A stretch of DNA of 64,000 nt from positions 3,937,416-4,001,415 of the forward strand of contig NC_022571.1 in assembly GCF_000473995.1 (NCBI RefSeq), written 5' to 3'. The notes beneath the pieces are model-generated. The model made no database searches, was not told where the DNA came from, and worked only from the letters and a program-made list of their open reading frames with translations. Shown here piece by piece: positions 34,925-43,906 of this stretch. Numbering within the stretch: the first letter of the stretch is position 1; each line of letters begins with the position of its first letter. Both the position numbers and the translations under genes were made by a program. Origin of the DNA: Clostridium saccharobutylicum DSM 13864. Its GTDB lineage: Bacteria; Bacillota; Clostridia; Clostridiales; Clostridiaceae.

Positions 34925-35923
34925 ATGAATTTTATAAAAAAGAATTATAAAGGTTTATTACTTTGTTTGTTAATTGGCTTTATTGCTTGGTTTCTTGGAA
35001 AAAAATTTTCAATTATAGGAGGGCCGGTATTTGGTATTTTATTAGGTTTGATAATTGCACTTTTTCCACGTAAAAGCTCTTTTGAAGATGGAATTAAGTT
35101 TACATCTAAAAAAATACTACAATATGCAATTGTCTTACTTGGATTTGGAATGAATCTTTTTCAGATATTTAAGGTAGGCAGTCAATCATTATTAATTATA
35201 ATCTCAACAATTTCAACTGCACTAATTGTTTCATATTTAGTAAGTAAATTAATGAAAATCCCTTCAGATGTGTCTATTTTAGTAGGTGTAGGATCATCCA
35301 TATGTGGTGGATCAGCAATTGCCGCTACTGCTCCAGTTATCGATGCGAATGATGAGGCTATTGCAAAATCAATTTCTGTTATCTTCTTATTTAATGTAAT
35401 TGCTGCATTTTTGTTTCCAATCTTGGGAAATATATTAGGCTTTAATGATATCGGCTTCGGAATGTGGGCTGGAACTGCTATAAATGATACTTCTTCTGTA
35501 GTTGGTGCAGGGCAAACATGGACAAGTGCTCATGGAAATGATATAGCTCTAAATTATGCTACAATTGTTAAACTTACAAGAACTCTTGCCATAATTCCAA
35601 TTACATTATCACTTGCTTTATATCGTTCTAAAAAAAATTCAACTACTGCAGTTAAATTATCAAAAATATTTCCATGGTTTATTTTATTTTTCTTGCTAGC
35701 TGCTATTATAAGTACAGTATTTAACATGGGCAGCAGTGCTACAAAGCCATTAACTGAAGCAGGTAAATTCTTCATTACAATGGCAATGTGCGCAATTGGA
35801 CTAAACACTAATATTATAAAATTAATCAAAACTGGTGGAAAACCAATTATTATGGGCCTTTGTTGCTGGATAAGCATTGCATTTGTTAGTCTTTTTGTAC
35901 AGCATCTATTAAATATCTGGTAA
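34925..35923 (+). CDS. yeiH: YeiH-family putative sulfate exporter
   Basis: 332 aa, about ten membrane helices. Family signatures are KKILQYAIVLLGFGMNL, GVGSSICGGSAIAATAPVI (the re-entrant motif) and GMWAGTAINDTSSVVGAG. Members of UPF0324/PSE are proposed to export sulfate or sulfite-type anions. GAGGAA precedes the ATG. Probably activated by the divergent LysR protein. Confidence 0.9.
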   Translation: MNFIKKNYKGLLLCLLIGFIAWFLGKKFSIIGGPVFGILLGLIIALFPRKSSFEDGIKFTSKKILQYAIVLLGFGMNLFQIFKVGSQSLLIIISTISTALIVSYLVSKLMKIPSDVSILVGVGSSICGGSAIAATAPVIDANDEAIAKSISVIFLFNVIAAFLFPILGNILGFNDIGFGMWAGTAINDTSSVVGAGQTWTSAHGNDIALNYATIVKLTRTLAIIPITLSLALYRSKKNSTTAVKLSKIFPWFILFFLLAAIISTVFNMGSSATKPLTEAGKFFITMAMCAIGLNTNIIKLIKTGGKPIIMGLCCWISIAFVSLFVQHLLNIW

Positions 35924-36411
35924 TATAGATAAGCAACTTTTAACTTATACTTCTGTGGTGGGAATATGAATATCCATTTTTTACATTTGCATTTTTCTAT
36001 ATTCCACATAATACATAAGATGATTGTGTAAAGTTATATTTTTCTATATTGAATCAATTTTTCCATATTCTATAAATACAGACTATTCAATATTCTAATG
36101 TTGTACATCAAAAACACCATATTATTTACAAACTCTAAATAATATGGTGTTTAAAATTAATGATAATAATATCTTTCACAACTTCTCTTGTAAAACCATA
36201 ATCAATAATAACAGCTCTTCCGTTAATTATTCCCTAGCTACCTTTTCTCTCTAAATCCGCCAATAATAAATTATAGTTTCCATTAATATTCTGTAGTTCT
36301 TTTAAGTGTAATAGTTCCCTTTTATCTCTAACATTAAAATGCCTTAATACCTCTGAAAAGTTGTATATCTTACTTGGTTCTCCTCTATTTCTTCGCTCTT
36401 CCTAGCTTTAT
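35924..36411. other. Intergenic region: terminator plus unrecognised decayed reading frame
   Basis: A strong terminator is at 36111-36156 (AAACACCATATTATTTA / TAAATAATATGGTGTTT). On the minus strand about 36215-36375 reads IYNFSEVLRHFNVRDKRELLHL ... LLLADLERKGS without a start or intact context, so it looks like a gene remnant that I cannot name. Confidence 0.45.
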
Positions 36412-37221
36412 TTATTTTTCACTAATTGCCATATTATATTCTAACTCTTCATACGCCTTTACTGAAAAGCCCCATACTTTACCTGTAAATGGGCTAATTG
36501 ATACTCCTACCTTTTTAGAAGTATCATTTTCGTCTTCATAGAAAAGGCGATGTCCTTTTAAAAGGATAAGTTTAGGCTTTTCTATATCTCCTAGTTTATG
36601 CTCTTTAATGAAGTCCTCTGCTGTATTTTTTAGTTGTTCGTCATTAAGTACTAATTTAGTCCCTTTATCAAGCTCCCCATGAACCATTGCCATATCTAAT
36701 TCTTTTGTATTTTCATTAAAATCAAAAAGATAACAATTATGCCCCTCTATATCAGTCCATCCAGTTTGAACCATTCCATGTTTTAATTTTTGTACTCTAT
36801 CTTTAAGTCCGCTATTATTTTCTTCAATGTAAGCCATTTGTTTATCATACTTTTCTTTGGAAATTTCCCCCTTATCATATTCCTCTTGAGTTAATTTTTG
36901 TTCTTTTGGCTTTAATTCATCCAAAGTTTTTTCATTTAATATACCTGCGGTAAACTGATTGGTTTTACTTTCCTTAACTTCTGATATGTTAAAATAATTT
37001 TTTAAAATATCCAAAGACTTCTGTTTATAAGCTTCCTCTTCAGCTCCAGTTATCCTAGTATCATCCTGAGAATCTGTCTTGGTATCATCCTTGGAATACA
37101 CAACATTTTGCTTTACTGTATCTGCGAAAGCTCCTTTTATATTAACTTGGTCAAGTATAGCAGAAGTAGATGCTATTACTCCTACGGCTACTAATGCTGC
37201 TGTTATTTTTTTTGATAACAT
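36412..37221 (-). CDS. Secreted protein with PepSY-like C-terminus, partner of a two-component system
   Basis: 269 aa. Signal peptide KKITAALVAVGVIASTSAIL, with cleavage near AFA (about residue 33). A charged, Gln/Lys/Glu-rich helical middle follows. The C-terminal ~70 residues (LNDEQLKNTAEDFIKEHKLG ... FYEDENDTSKKVGVSISPFTGKVWGFS) have the PepSY pattern of a helix then strands. It follows the kinase gene 266 bases downstream in the same direction. It may modulate the sensor or an envelope protease. Confidence 0.65.
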   Translation of the reverse strand: MLSKKITAALVAVGVIASTSAILDQVNIKGAFADTVKQNVVYSKDDTKTDSQDDTRITGAEEEAYKQKSLDILKNYFNISEVKESKTNQFTAGILNEKTLDELKPKEQKLTQEEYDKGEISKEKYDKQMAYIEENNSGLKDRVQKLKHGMVQTGWTDIEGHNCYLFDFNENTKELDMAMVHGELDKGTKLVLNDEQLKNTAEDFIKEHKLGDIEKPKLILLKGHRLFYEDENDTSKKVGVSISPFTGKVWGFSVKAYEELEYNMAISEK

Positions 37222-37487
37222 AATAATTCCTCCAATATTCTTATTTTATTAATTTTTAGTAATATATTTATTTTTATTTTGATTCAATCTTAGTTGTGCG
37301 TAAGTACTTACCACTATTTAAGTATAAAATTAAGATGTCCCAGAAGTTTATTCCAAATGTAAAATAGTTGTAAACCTTAACTCAATTGTATTTCTATCTA
37401 AAATAAGTTAAAATCTGCATTCTAAATAAAATACTCCGCACAGTATGTAACTTATTTATAAAATGATACTGCACTCAAGTTACAATT

Positions 37488-38915
37488 CTAATTAGTGAAA
37501 GTTATGTTAACTTCAGTTCCTTTGCCAAGTTCACTATTTATTTTAATATCTGCCTTATGAACTTCTGCTATTTTTTTGCAAATAGAAAGTCCAATGCCTG
37601 CTCCATTGCTTTTTCTGCTCCTTGCTTTATCAACAACATAGAATGGCTGCCAGATCTTATCTAAATGTTCTTTTGATATGCCTGAACCTGAATCCCTTAC
37701 AAATATAATAGTTTTATCATTTAGATTAGATACTTTTAAGTTAATTTTAGAATTATTTTCAGAGGCTTTTATAGCATTTTCTATTAAATTACACAAGGCC
37801 ATTTTAATTAAATCCTTGTCCATATTTAATATGCAGTCTTCTCCTTCAATAATTAAATCTATATCTTTGTCCTTAAGCTTAACAGATACAGACTTTTTAA
37901 CTTCCAATACTATTGGCATTATTCTTTCAGGTATTAATTTTATTTCCTGTGTTTTTGCATAAATTAAATCCATCATTTTAAAAGCTATTTGTTCAAGTCT
38001 TTTTCCTTCTTTATAAATATAATCTGAAGCTTCAAAAAATAATTCTTCATTATATTTTGAGGTTCTTATTAGATTAGCGTATCCAATTATTGAGGTCAAA
38101 GGCGTTTTAAGCTCATGAGTAAGATTATTTATGAAGGTTTCCTTCTCAATATTAGACATTTCCAGCTCATTTATCTTATCTTCTATTGTCTGTGCCATCA
38201 CGTTGAAATTGTTTGAAAGCATATTAAATTCATCCTTTGATTTAATTTTTACCCTTTCAGAATACTGACCTTGAGATATTTTCTGAGTAGAAGCTATTAA
38301 GGTATTTATTGGTTTTGTTATTAATCTGCTTATAAAAAACATAAAAACAGCAAAAAGAGAACAAATTAAAACATCTAATTTCATGAAAAGCGTATATTGA
38401 TTCATTCTTTCAACATATATACTTGAAATATCCTTAGCATAATGCACCTTTACTTGAGAATTATACACATTGACCAAACTGCTTACATATAAATACTGTT
38501 TATAATCCACAGTTCGAATAATATAGTTAATTTTCCCTACTGAAAGATTTTCTAATTCCTCCTTTTCATTTGAAACAGGAAATTTCATATCTGAGAACAG
38601 TATGTTATCCTTAGAATCTAAAATTTCTGTATCTCCATGCTGCCCAGGTTCACGATTAGTGGAGTTGTTATACTCGTCCATTAAAGTACCAAGTAATAAA
38701 TTTATATCATAATTAGTATCTGAATAAATTTTTTGCATGTATAGGGAATTAATTCTTAGTTGTGAAGCAACAGATTTTTGTTCTGAAAGACATTTATCCA
38801 CTTCCTTTTCCAGCAAATTATTATGGAGCTTTTGTATTAATATAAATCCAGCTAAATTTAAGGTAAGTACTAGTAAAATTAAAGAAAAAAGATATATTTT
38901 CAGCCATAACTTCAT
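37488..38915 (-). CDS. Membrane sensor histidine kinase
   Basis: 475 aa. TM1 about 7-27, extracellular domain about 28-175, TM2 about 178-199, HAMP, HisKA with H267 in FINNLTHELKTPLTSIIGYA, HATPase with LIENAIKASENN, DSGSGIS and GAGIGLSI. It starts five bases after the response-regulator stop, so they form one transcript. The ligand is unknown. Confidence 0.95.
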   Translation of the reverse strand: MKLWLKIYLFSLILLVLTLNLAGFILIQKLHNNLLEKEVDKCLSEQKSVASQLRINSLYMQKIYSDTNYDINLLLGTLMDEYNNSTNREPGQHGDTEILDSKDNILFSDMKFPVSNEKEELENLSVGKINYIIRTVDYKQYLYVSSLVNVYNSQVKVHYAKDISSIYVERMNQYTLFMKLDVLICSLFAVFMFFISRLITKPINTLIASTQKISQGQYSERVKIKSKDEFNMLSNNFNVMAQTIEDKINELEMSNIEKETFINNLTHELKTPLTSIIGYANLIRTSKYNEELFFEASDYIYKEGKRLEQIAFKMMDLIYAKTQEIKLIPERIMPIVLEVKKSVSVKLKDKDIDLIIEGEDCILNMDKDLIKMALCNLIENAIKASENNSKINLKVSNLNDKTIIFVRDSGSGISKEHLDKIWQPFYVVDKARSRKSNGAGIGLSICKKIAEVHKADIKINSELGKGTEVNITFTN

Positions 38916-38920
38916 ATCTA

Positions 38921-39577
38921 TTACTCCTCTAACCTATATCCAATTTTATATACAGTTTTTATGTTATGTGTAAGCTCAAGTTTCTTTCTTATCTTTTGAA
39001 TATGGGTATCTATTGTCCTAGTTTCCCCCATATATTCATATCCCCATATCTTTTCTAATAAATATTCTCTAGATAATGCCATATTTTTATTTTTCACAAG
39101 CATAAGTATAAGTTCAAATTCCTTTAAAGTTAAATCTATTGTCTTGCTATCTTTTTTTATAATTCTTTCATCTTCGTATATTTTCAGATTCTTAAATTCT
39201 ATACAATTACTATTTTTCGAATATCTCCTTAAAACTATTTCAATTCTTGCCAAAAGTTCAACTGTCTCAAATGGTTTTACAATATAATCCTCTGCACCTG
39301 ATGTTAAACCCGTTACCTTATCAGCTAGTCCATTTTTTGCTGTTAAAAATATTACAGGAATATTTAAATCTTTTATTTTTTTCATCAATTCAAAACCATC
39401 CATTCCTGGCAGCATAATATCCATAAGTATTAGGTCAAAAGTTTCTTCTTTTAACAAATTAAAAGCATCTAATCCATCGAATACCTGATTGCTTTCATAA
39501 CCAACCATACTCAAGTTTATTTTTATTAAATTAGAAATAGCTTCATCATCTTCTACTATTAAAATATTTATTTTCAA
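38921..39577 (-). CDS. OmpR-family response regulator
   Basis: 218 aa. The start is a TTG at 39577, seven bases after AAGGAGG; the ATG 18 bases upstream lies before that site. D53 in LILMDIMLPGMDG is the phospho-acceptor, with Lys in EDYIVKPFE. The C-terminal winged helix ends RTIDTHIQKIRKKLELTHNIKTVYKIGYRLEE. It is the first gene of the operon with the kinase and the secreted PepSY-like protein. Confidence 0.95.
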   Translation of the reverse strand: MKINILIVEDDEAISNLIKINLSMVGYESNQVFDGLDAFNLLKEETFDLILMDIMLPGMDGFELMKKIKDLNIPVIFLTAKNGLADKVTGLTSGAEDYIVKPFETVELLARIEIVLRRYSKNSNCIEFKNLKIYEDERIIKKDSKTIDLTLKEFELILMLVKNKNMALSREYLLEKIWGYEYMGETRTIDTHIQKIRKKLELTHNIKTVYKIGYRLEE

Positions 39578-40101
39578 ATATAATCCTCCTTGCATAATAA
39601 CCTGATATTTTTCAGTAAATTCTTAATTAAAATTTATATATCCATTATATAACAAAACTTTTAGAGAAATTGTAAAATAGTTGCAAAATTAATCACTCTA
39701 TTTACTGATTATAATTTAATGTCATCTAACTTTTCCTCAAGTTAAATAAGCTCATTCCCATTTATTTTCCTAAATCACATTCTAATTATAAACATAACAA
39801 GCATTTCAAAATTCCAACTTCTTTTCATCTAATCATATATATCCGAAAACTCTATACTTATTCTTTGTATCTTATATTCATTAGCAATACTAGCATCCAT
39901 AATACAATCTCATACATGTCATTCCGACATAAAATTAAAGGACTTTAGATTTGGAAAAGTTATTTATATACAGTTATCCTAAATACTTGAATATTTGTAG
40001 TTATGCAGTATATAATTAAACAAATAGACAATCGTAAATCAGTGCGACATATTAAAGATTGAAAACAAGCCAACAAATAGTAATTTAGGGAGGATATTAT
40101 A
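39578..40101 (+). promoter_or_regulatory. Upstream region of the glycosyltransferase with PC promoter cassette (39900-40056)
   Basis: The PC repeat carries ATACATGTCATTCCGACA, GGACTTTAGATTT, -35 TTGAAT (39987-39992), an 18-base spacer, and -10 TATAAT (40011-40016), then AAACAAATAGACAATCG. Four related copies lie ahead of other genes. 39578-39900 has no recognised feature beyond the promoter region of the two-component operon. Confidence 0.75.
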
Positions 40102-41025
40102 GTGGACATAAACAATGATAAGCATTATATTAGCAAAGATATCGAAGCAGTTATTACTAGTTTTAATCAGGGTTCTATGATTCTTGAAGCAGTTCGTTCT
40201 TTGTGCAATCAAACAACACTACCAGCAAGAATTATCATAGTGGATGATGGATCAACTGATAAGAACTCCATCAATATATTGAATAATATCAAATTGGATT
40301 CCAACATACCCGTTCCAGTAACAGTACTGCAACAGCCAAACGGCGGAGTATCTGCTGCAAGAAATACTGGCATTCGTAGGGCACAAACACCAATGGTGTT
40401 GGTACTTGATGGAGATGATAGACTTGAACCCTCGTATATTGAGCAGGTTAGCCACATATTGCGCGATAATCCATCTATGATTGCAGCCTCATCTTGGATG
40501 CATACTTTCGGAGTTCTTGATGCAACAGTTTGTCCGTGCGGAGGTAACATAGCTGCATTTCTAGCACGTAATTGTTGCCCGGCAACACATATCCTTCGGC
40601 GTGAAGTATGGAAACAGTGTGGTGGCTATGATGAATCCATGCGCTGCGGTTTTGAGGACTGGGATTTCTTTTTAAGTATGTTGGAAACTATGCCAGATAC
40701 ACATATTGGAATTGTCGAAAGACGGTTAATAAACTATCGTACTGCGCCTGCCTCGTCAAATGTAAAAAGCATGTCGAAGCGACTTAATCTCATGCACTTT
40801 ATTATTGAAAAACATATCAATGCGTACCGTGAGCATGTAACTGAAGCGATACTGGGTATTGAATCCACATCTATATCAAGGCTTTACGGATGGGAAAGTG
40901 AAATTCTCCATACGATAAATATAAAACATACTCTAAGCAAAGTATCAGATGATTTTATAGAGCATCCATCGTATGGTGATGGTGGGATGGCTGCGGCAGT
41001 TCGTATTGCGTCATCTCATAAATAA
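40102..41025 (+). CDS. Family 2 glycosyltransferase
   Basis: 307 aa from a GTG at 40102, behind GGGAGG. GT-A fold: AVITSFNQGSMILEAVRSL, IIIVDDGSTDKNS, PNGGVSAARNTGI, and the metal-binding VLDGDDRLEP (DxD). The acceptor-side region contains GGYDESMRCGFEDWDFF, the typical ED catalytic motif. Soluble, with no membrane helix. There are no polysaccharide genes nearby, so the acceptor is unknown. Codons are slightly GC-richer than the neighbours. Confidence 0.9.
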   Translation: MDINNDKHYISKDIEAVITSFNQGSMILEAVRSLCNQTTLPARIIIVDDGSTDKNSINILNNIKLDSNIPVPVTVLQQPNGGVSAARNTGIRRAQTPMVLVLDGDDRLEPSYIEQVSHILRDNPSMIAASSWMHTFGVLDATVCPCGGNIAAFLARNCCPATHILRREVWKQCGGYDESMRCGFEDWDFFLSMLETMPDTHIGIVERRLINYRTAPASSNVKSMSKRLNLMHFIIEKHINAYREHVTEAILGIESTSISRLYGWESEILHTINIKHTLSKVSDDFIEHPSYGDGGMAAAVRIASSHK

Positions 41026-41203
41026 GTGTCATAAATTCCAATTTATCAGATACTTTCTGTGGTCAACCTAAATTGCTTCGCAATTTTCTTTTATTGTGCA
41101 ACAGCTAAAGCTACGTACTGGAACCAATATCAAGCATGTGGTTCATTTTTAGCTATACCCCGAGTATGTATATTCATTACAAAACATAGATATAGATTGT
41201 TAC

Positions 41204-41240
41204 AAAAGCTTCCATGTGTTATGCATGAGAGCTTTTATGT
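41204..41240 (+). terminator. Hairpin between the glycosyltransferase and Rpn genes
   Basis: AAAAGCT / AGAGCTTTT type stem with a GTGTTATGCATG loop, followed by T-rich sequence. Confidence 0.5.
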
Positions 41241-41282
41241 TATAATATAAAAAAGAGTATAAGCAAAGTGAGGAGTGATAAT

Positions 41283-42230
41283 TTGAAAAATAATAATGTG
41301 CATCATGAGCATGATGTTGGATATAAACACATATTTTCTCATAAAGGAACCTTTTTAGAACTCTTAAGAAGCTTTGCTAAAAAAGAATGGGCTAATTTAA
41401 TAAAAGAAGAAGACTTAATTTTAGTTGATAAATCTTATATACTTTCAGATTTTGAGGAAGAAGAATCTGATATTCTTTATAAAGTAAATATAAATGGAGA
41501 AGAAGTAATATTTTATGTGCTTTTAGAATTTCAGTCTAAAGTAGATTTCCAGATGCCTATAAGATTGTTATTTTATATGACAGAAGTTTGGCGAGATGTT
41601 CTTAAAAATACAGATAAAAATGAAATGAAAAGAAAATCCTTTAAACTTCCAGCAGTTATTCCTATAGTGTTATATAACGGAAAAAAGAAATGGACGGCAA
41701 AAACAAGTTTTAAAGAAATATTAAGTGGATATGAATTATTTGAAGATAATATATTAAACTTTAATTATATGCTATTTGATATAAATAGATATTCTGATGA
41801 AGAATTATACAGCATATCTAATTTGGTATCAGCAGTGTTTTTATTAGATCAAGAAATGGATGAGAAAGAATTAATAAGAAGACTACGAAAATTAATATAT
41901 ATTCTAAAGAAAATTTCGCCAGAACAGTTTAGTGTTTTTAAGCAATGGTTGAAGAAAATAGTAAAACCTAGATTAACGGAGGAATGGCAAGGAGAAATTG
42001 ACGAAGTGCTTGATAAATCTAATCAAATGGAGGTAGATAGTATGGTTCATAATTTAGAAAAAACCTTAGATAATATAGAGAAAAAAGGCGTAGAAAAAGG
42101 TATAGAAAGCAGGACAAAAGAAATAGCTATAAATGCTATAGAAATGGGAATGGATAATGAAGTTATAATTAAGCTTACAGGATTGACTGATGAAAAAGTA
42201 AATGAGATTAGAAAAGAAAGAAGTCATTAG
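41283..42230 (+). CDS. Rpn-family recombination-promoting nuclease/putative transposase
   Basis: 315 aa from a TTG at 41283, seven bases after AGGAG; a GTG at 41268 precedes the Shine-Dalgarno. PD-(D/E)XK core: HDVGYKHIFSHKGTFLELLRSFAKKEWANLI, D and E in YVLLEFQSKVDFQMPIRLLFYM, and the IVLYNGKKKW strand of the YhgA-like branch. The C-terminus (KGVEKGIESRTKEIAINAIEMG ... LTGLTDEKVNEIRKE) matches the other Rpn protein here. It is a different subfamily from 12811. A hairpin terminator follows at 42253-42298. Confidence 0.85.
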   Translation: MKNNNVHHEHDVGYKHIFSHKGTFLELLRSFAKKEWANLIKEEDLILVDKSYILSDFEEEESDILYKVNINGEEVIFYVLLEFQSKVDFQMPIRLLFYMTEVWRDVLKNTDKNEMKRKSFKLPAVIPIVLYNGKKKWTAKTSFKEILSGYELFEDNILNFNYMLFDINRYSDEELYSISNLVSAVFLLDQEMDEKELIRRLRKLIYILKKISPEQFSVFKQWLKKIVKPRLTEEWQGEIDEVLDKSNQMEVDSMVHNLEKTLDNIEKKGVEKGIESRTKEIAINAIEMGMDNEVIIKLTGLTDEKVNEIRKERSH

Positions 42231-42252
42231 ATTTCTTGGGATTGTAAACAAA

Positions 42253-42298
42253 AAAGAGAGTAATAAGATTATTAATAAAATCTTATATACTCTCTTTC
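42253..42298 (+). terminator. Terminator of the Rpn gene
   Basis: AAAGAGAGTAATAAGATT pairs with AATCTTATATACTCTCTTT, ending in a T-rich tail. Confidence 0.8.
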
Positions 42299-42317
42299 AT
42301 TTCAATTAAATATAATA

Positions 42318-42400
42318 CTTAGGCACATTCAAAAAAATAACAAGTCCATCTGCCAAGCCTATTCTACACATATATGTTTGGCAAAACTTTAATGCTTAGC
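42318..42400. repeat. GAC palindromic element, diverged copy
   Basis: AGGCACATTCAAAAAAATAA, then CAAGTCCATCTGCCAAGCC. The opposite arm is only partly kept (TTTGGCAAAAC). Confidence 0.55.
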
Positions 42401-42419
42401 AATATTCTTAAATCATAAA

Positions 42420-42895
42420 TTAATGTAACTCTAAAAAAGGAATTCTATTATTATATGCTATATTATCAACACTGTTCAGTGTGATAGGCTAAAGTGGATA
42501 ACTAAAAAGGAAACTCGACTCATATTCATTCTTAAGCAGCTCATTTTTAAAGGCCTACTACATAAAAATTTTTCCCATTTCTAGTAGAGATATTAACCAT
42601 AAATAAGTGTAATTCTTAAATTGGATATCTATAGAAGTATGTGAAAAATAGCTACTTCACATATGAATTTATAACGATTTGCTTGTTGTAAAATTTTGTT
42701 TAATCACACCCTCCTATATATGATTCTCATTGAGAATTTAATATATCACAAACAATTAATACAATGTCATACATGTCATTCCGACACAAAATTAAAGGAC
42801 TTTAGATTTATATATAGTTATGCTAAATATTTGAATATTTGTGGTTATGTAGTTTATAATTAAACAAATAGACAATAGTAATTTATGATGTATTT
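42420..42895 (+). repeat. Repeated module TP + LH1 right end + PC promoter, copy 1
   Basis: TP block: TATTATATGCTATATTATCA, the palindrome ATCAACACTGTTCAGTGTGAT, then GGATAACTAAAAAGGAAACT. Next comes an LH1 right end (CCATTTCTAGTAGAGATATT ... AATTGGATATCTATAG, to about 42632), a CACATATGAATTTATAAC stretch, and PC with TTGAAT (42831) and TATAAT (42855), spacer 18. It parallels 45765-46330 almost throughout, minus about 95 bases. Confidence 0.78.
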
Positions 42896-42934
42896 ATACC
42901 ATACATTTTTCTATTTTAACAAAGGAGTGATTAA

Positions 42935-43189
42935 GTGCAAGATATAAATTTGACCGAATTAAAAGGAAAAATATTTAGACATTTTAAGGGTGACTTATAT
43001 TTGTTTATAGATATAGCAGAGCATACAGAAACAGGAGAAAAAATGGTTATATACAAAGCGTTATATGGAGAGTGTGGGATATATGCACGACCTATTAATA
43101 TGTTTCTAAGTGAAGTAGATAAAGTGAAATATCCTAATGTTATACAGAAATATAGATTTGAGCCAGTAATTATTAAGAGTGTTAAGTAG
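42935..43189 (+). CDS. DUF1653 family protein
   Basis: 84 aa from a GTG behind [57 protein letters not shown] is the DUF1653 signature (HFKG..Y, Y.ALYG, .R....F...V). A small soluble protein of unknown function, common in Firmicutes. Driven by a PC promoter. Confidence 0.88.
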   Translation: MQDINLTELKGKIFRHFKGDLYLFIDIAEHTETGEKMVIYKALYGECGIYARPINMFLSEVDKVKYPNVIQKYRFEPVIIKSVK

Positions 43190-43196
43190 CACACAT

Positions 43197-43330
43197 TAGT
43201 ATCACATTTACAATTTATAACAGTATGTCCCAACGATTCTAATTTCTGTATTAATAACTTCCCTACTGCTATATTTCCATCAGTTTCACCCATTATCCCC
43301 AAAGCACCACAATTAAATGGCTATCCCCTA
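43197..43330 (-). pseudogene. Remnant of an N-acetylmuramoyl-L-alanine amidase-type gene
   Basis: Minus strand PFNCGALGIMGETDGNIAVG, then KLLIQKLESLGHTVINCKCD, resembles the N-terminal region of clostridial amidase_3 proteins (GA.G..E......V...L...LGH.V..C..D). It is preceded in frame by a stop and the rest of the enzyme is missing. Family call tentative. Confidence 0.45.
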
Positions 43331-43430
43331 TCTATCTCTATAATCATTTTACATATTACTCTCTTTCTTTACATAGTGAACAAGTCACTGTATTCCACTT
43401 TACATCACATATTTAACATTTTTTAAATAT

Positions 43431-43463
43431 AAAAAAGACATATCATTTATAGCTATGTCTTTT
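43431..43463 (-). terminator. Terminator downstream of the small minus-strand ORF
   Basis: AAAAGACATA / TATGTCTTTT, a perfect 10-bp stem with an A/T tract on each side. Confidence 0.7.
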
Positions 43464-43479
43464 GATCAATATAATTTTA

Positions 43480-43614
43480 TTAATTATAATCATCTTCTGC
43501 ATTTCTATATACTTCATCAAATAATAATCCTAATGCATCCGAAGCACTAATTTTTCCAATATCACTTTCTTTAATTCCAAGTTCTTTAGGTATTATATTA
43601 TCTTCATTACCCAT
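43480..43614 (-). CDS. Small hypothetical acidic protein
   Basis: 44 aa, MGNEDNIIPKELGIKESDIG, then KISASDALGLLFDEVYRNAEDDYN. No recognised family. A terminator lies immediately downstream on the same strand, which supports real expression. No convincing Shine-Dalgarno precedes the ATG, so it could also be the tail of a decayed gene. Confidence 0.35.
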   Translation of the reverse strand: MGNEDNIIPKELGIKESDIGKISASDALGLLFDEVYRNAEDDYN

Positions 43615-43639
43615 TTTATTTGAAATTTAATTATCAGGA

Positions 43640-43770
43640 TTAGTAGATTTAAAAGAACTTTAGATTTAGAAAAGCGATTTATATATAATCATGTTAAATA
43701 TTTGAATATCTGTAGCTATATAGTATATAATTGAACAAATAGGCAATCGTAATTTTTGACGCAACAATTA
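43640..43770 (+). promoter_or_regulatory. PC promoter cassette ahead of the MutS-like gene
   Basis: GAACTTTAGATTTAGAAAAG, -35 TTGAAT (43702-43707), 18-base spacer, -10 TATAAT (43726-43731), then TGAACAAATAGGCAATCG. The leader to the start codon is about 170 bases. Confidence 0.75.
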
Positions 43771-43906
43771 ATAAATATGAATAATGTGATATTTATCCAC
43801 TATTATATATGTGGTTTACGGTGAGTAAATCATGTTGAGGTTGTTTGTTTAAGAATTATTTTATACTTTAAATATATATAGAACAAAATGTGATTGGAGA
43901 AAAGCA

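Noticed and set aside
36215-36375. Minus-strand decayed frame next to the YeiH terminator as a gene
   Set aside because: No start, no ribosome-binding site, frame breaks; listed only as unrecognised remnant.
41059-41250. Plus-strand reading frame after the glycosyltransferase
   Set aside because: GTG start without a Shine-Dalgarno; it spans the terminator hairpin at 41204-41240 and its composition is like non-coding DNA.
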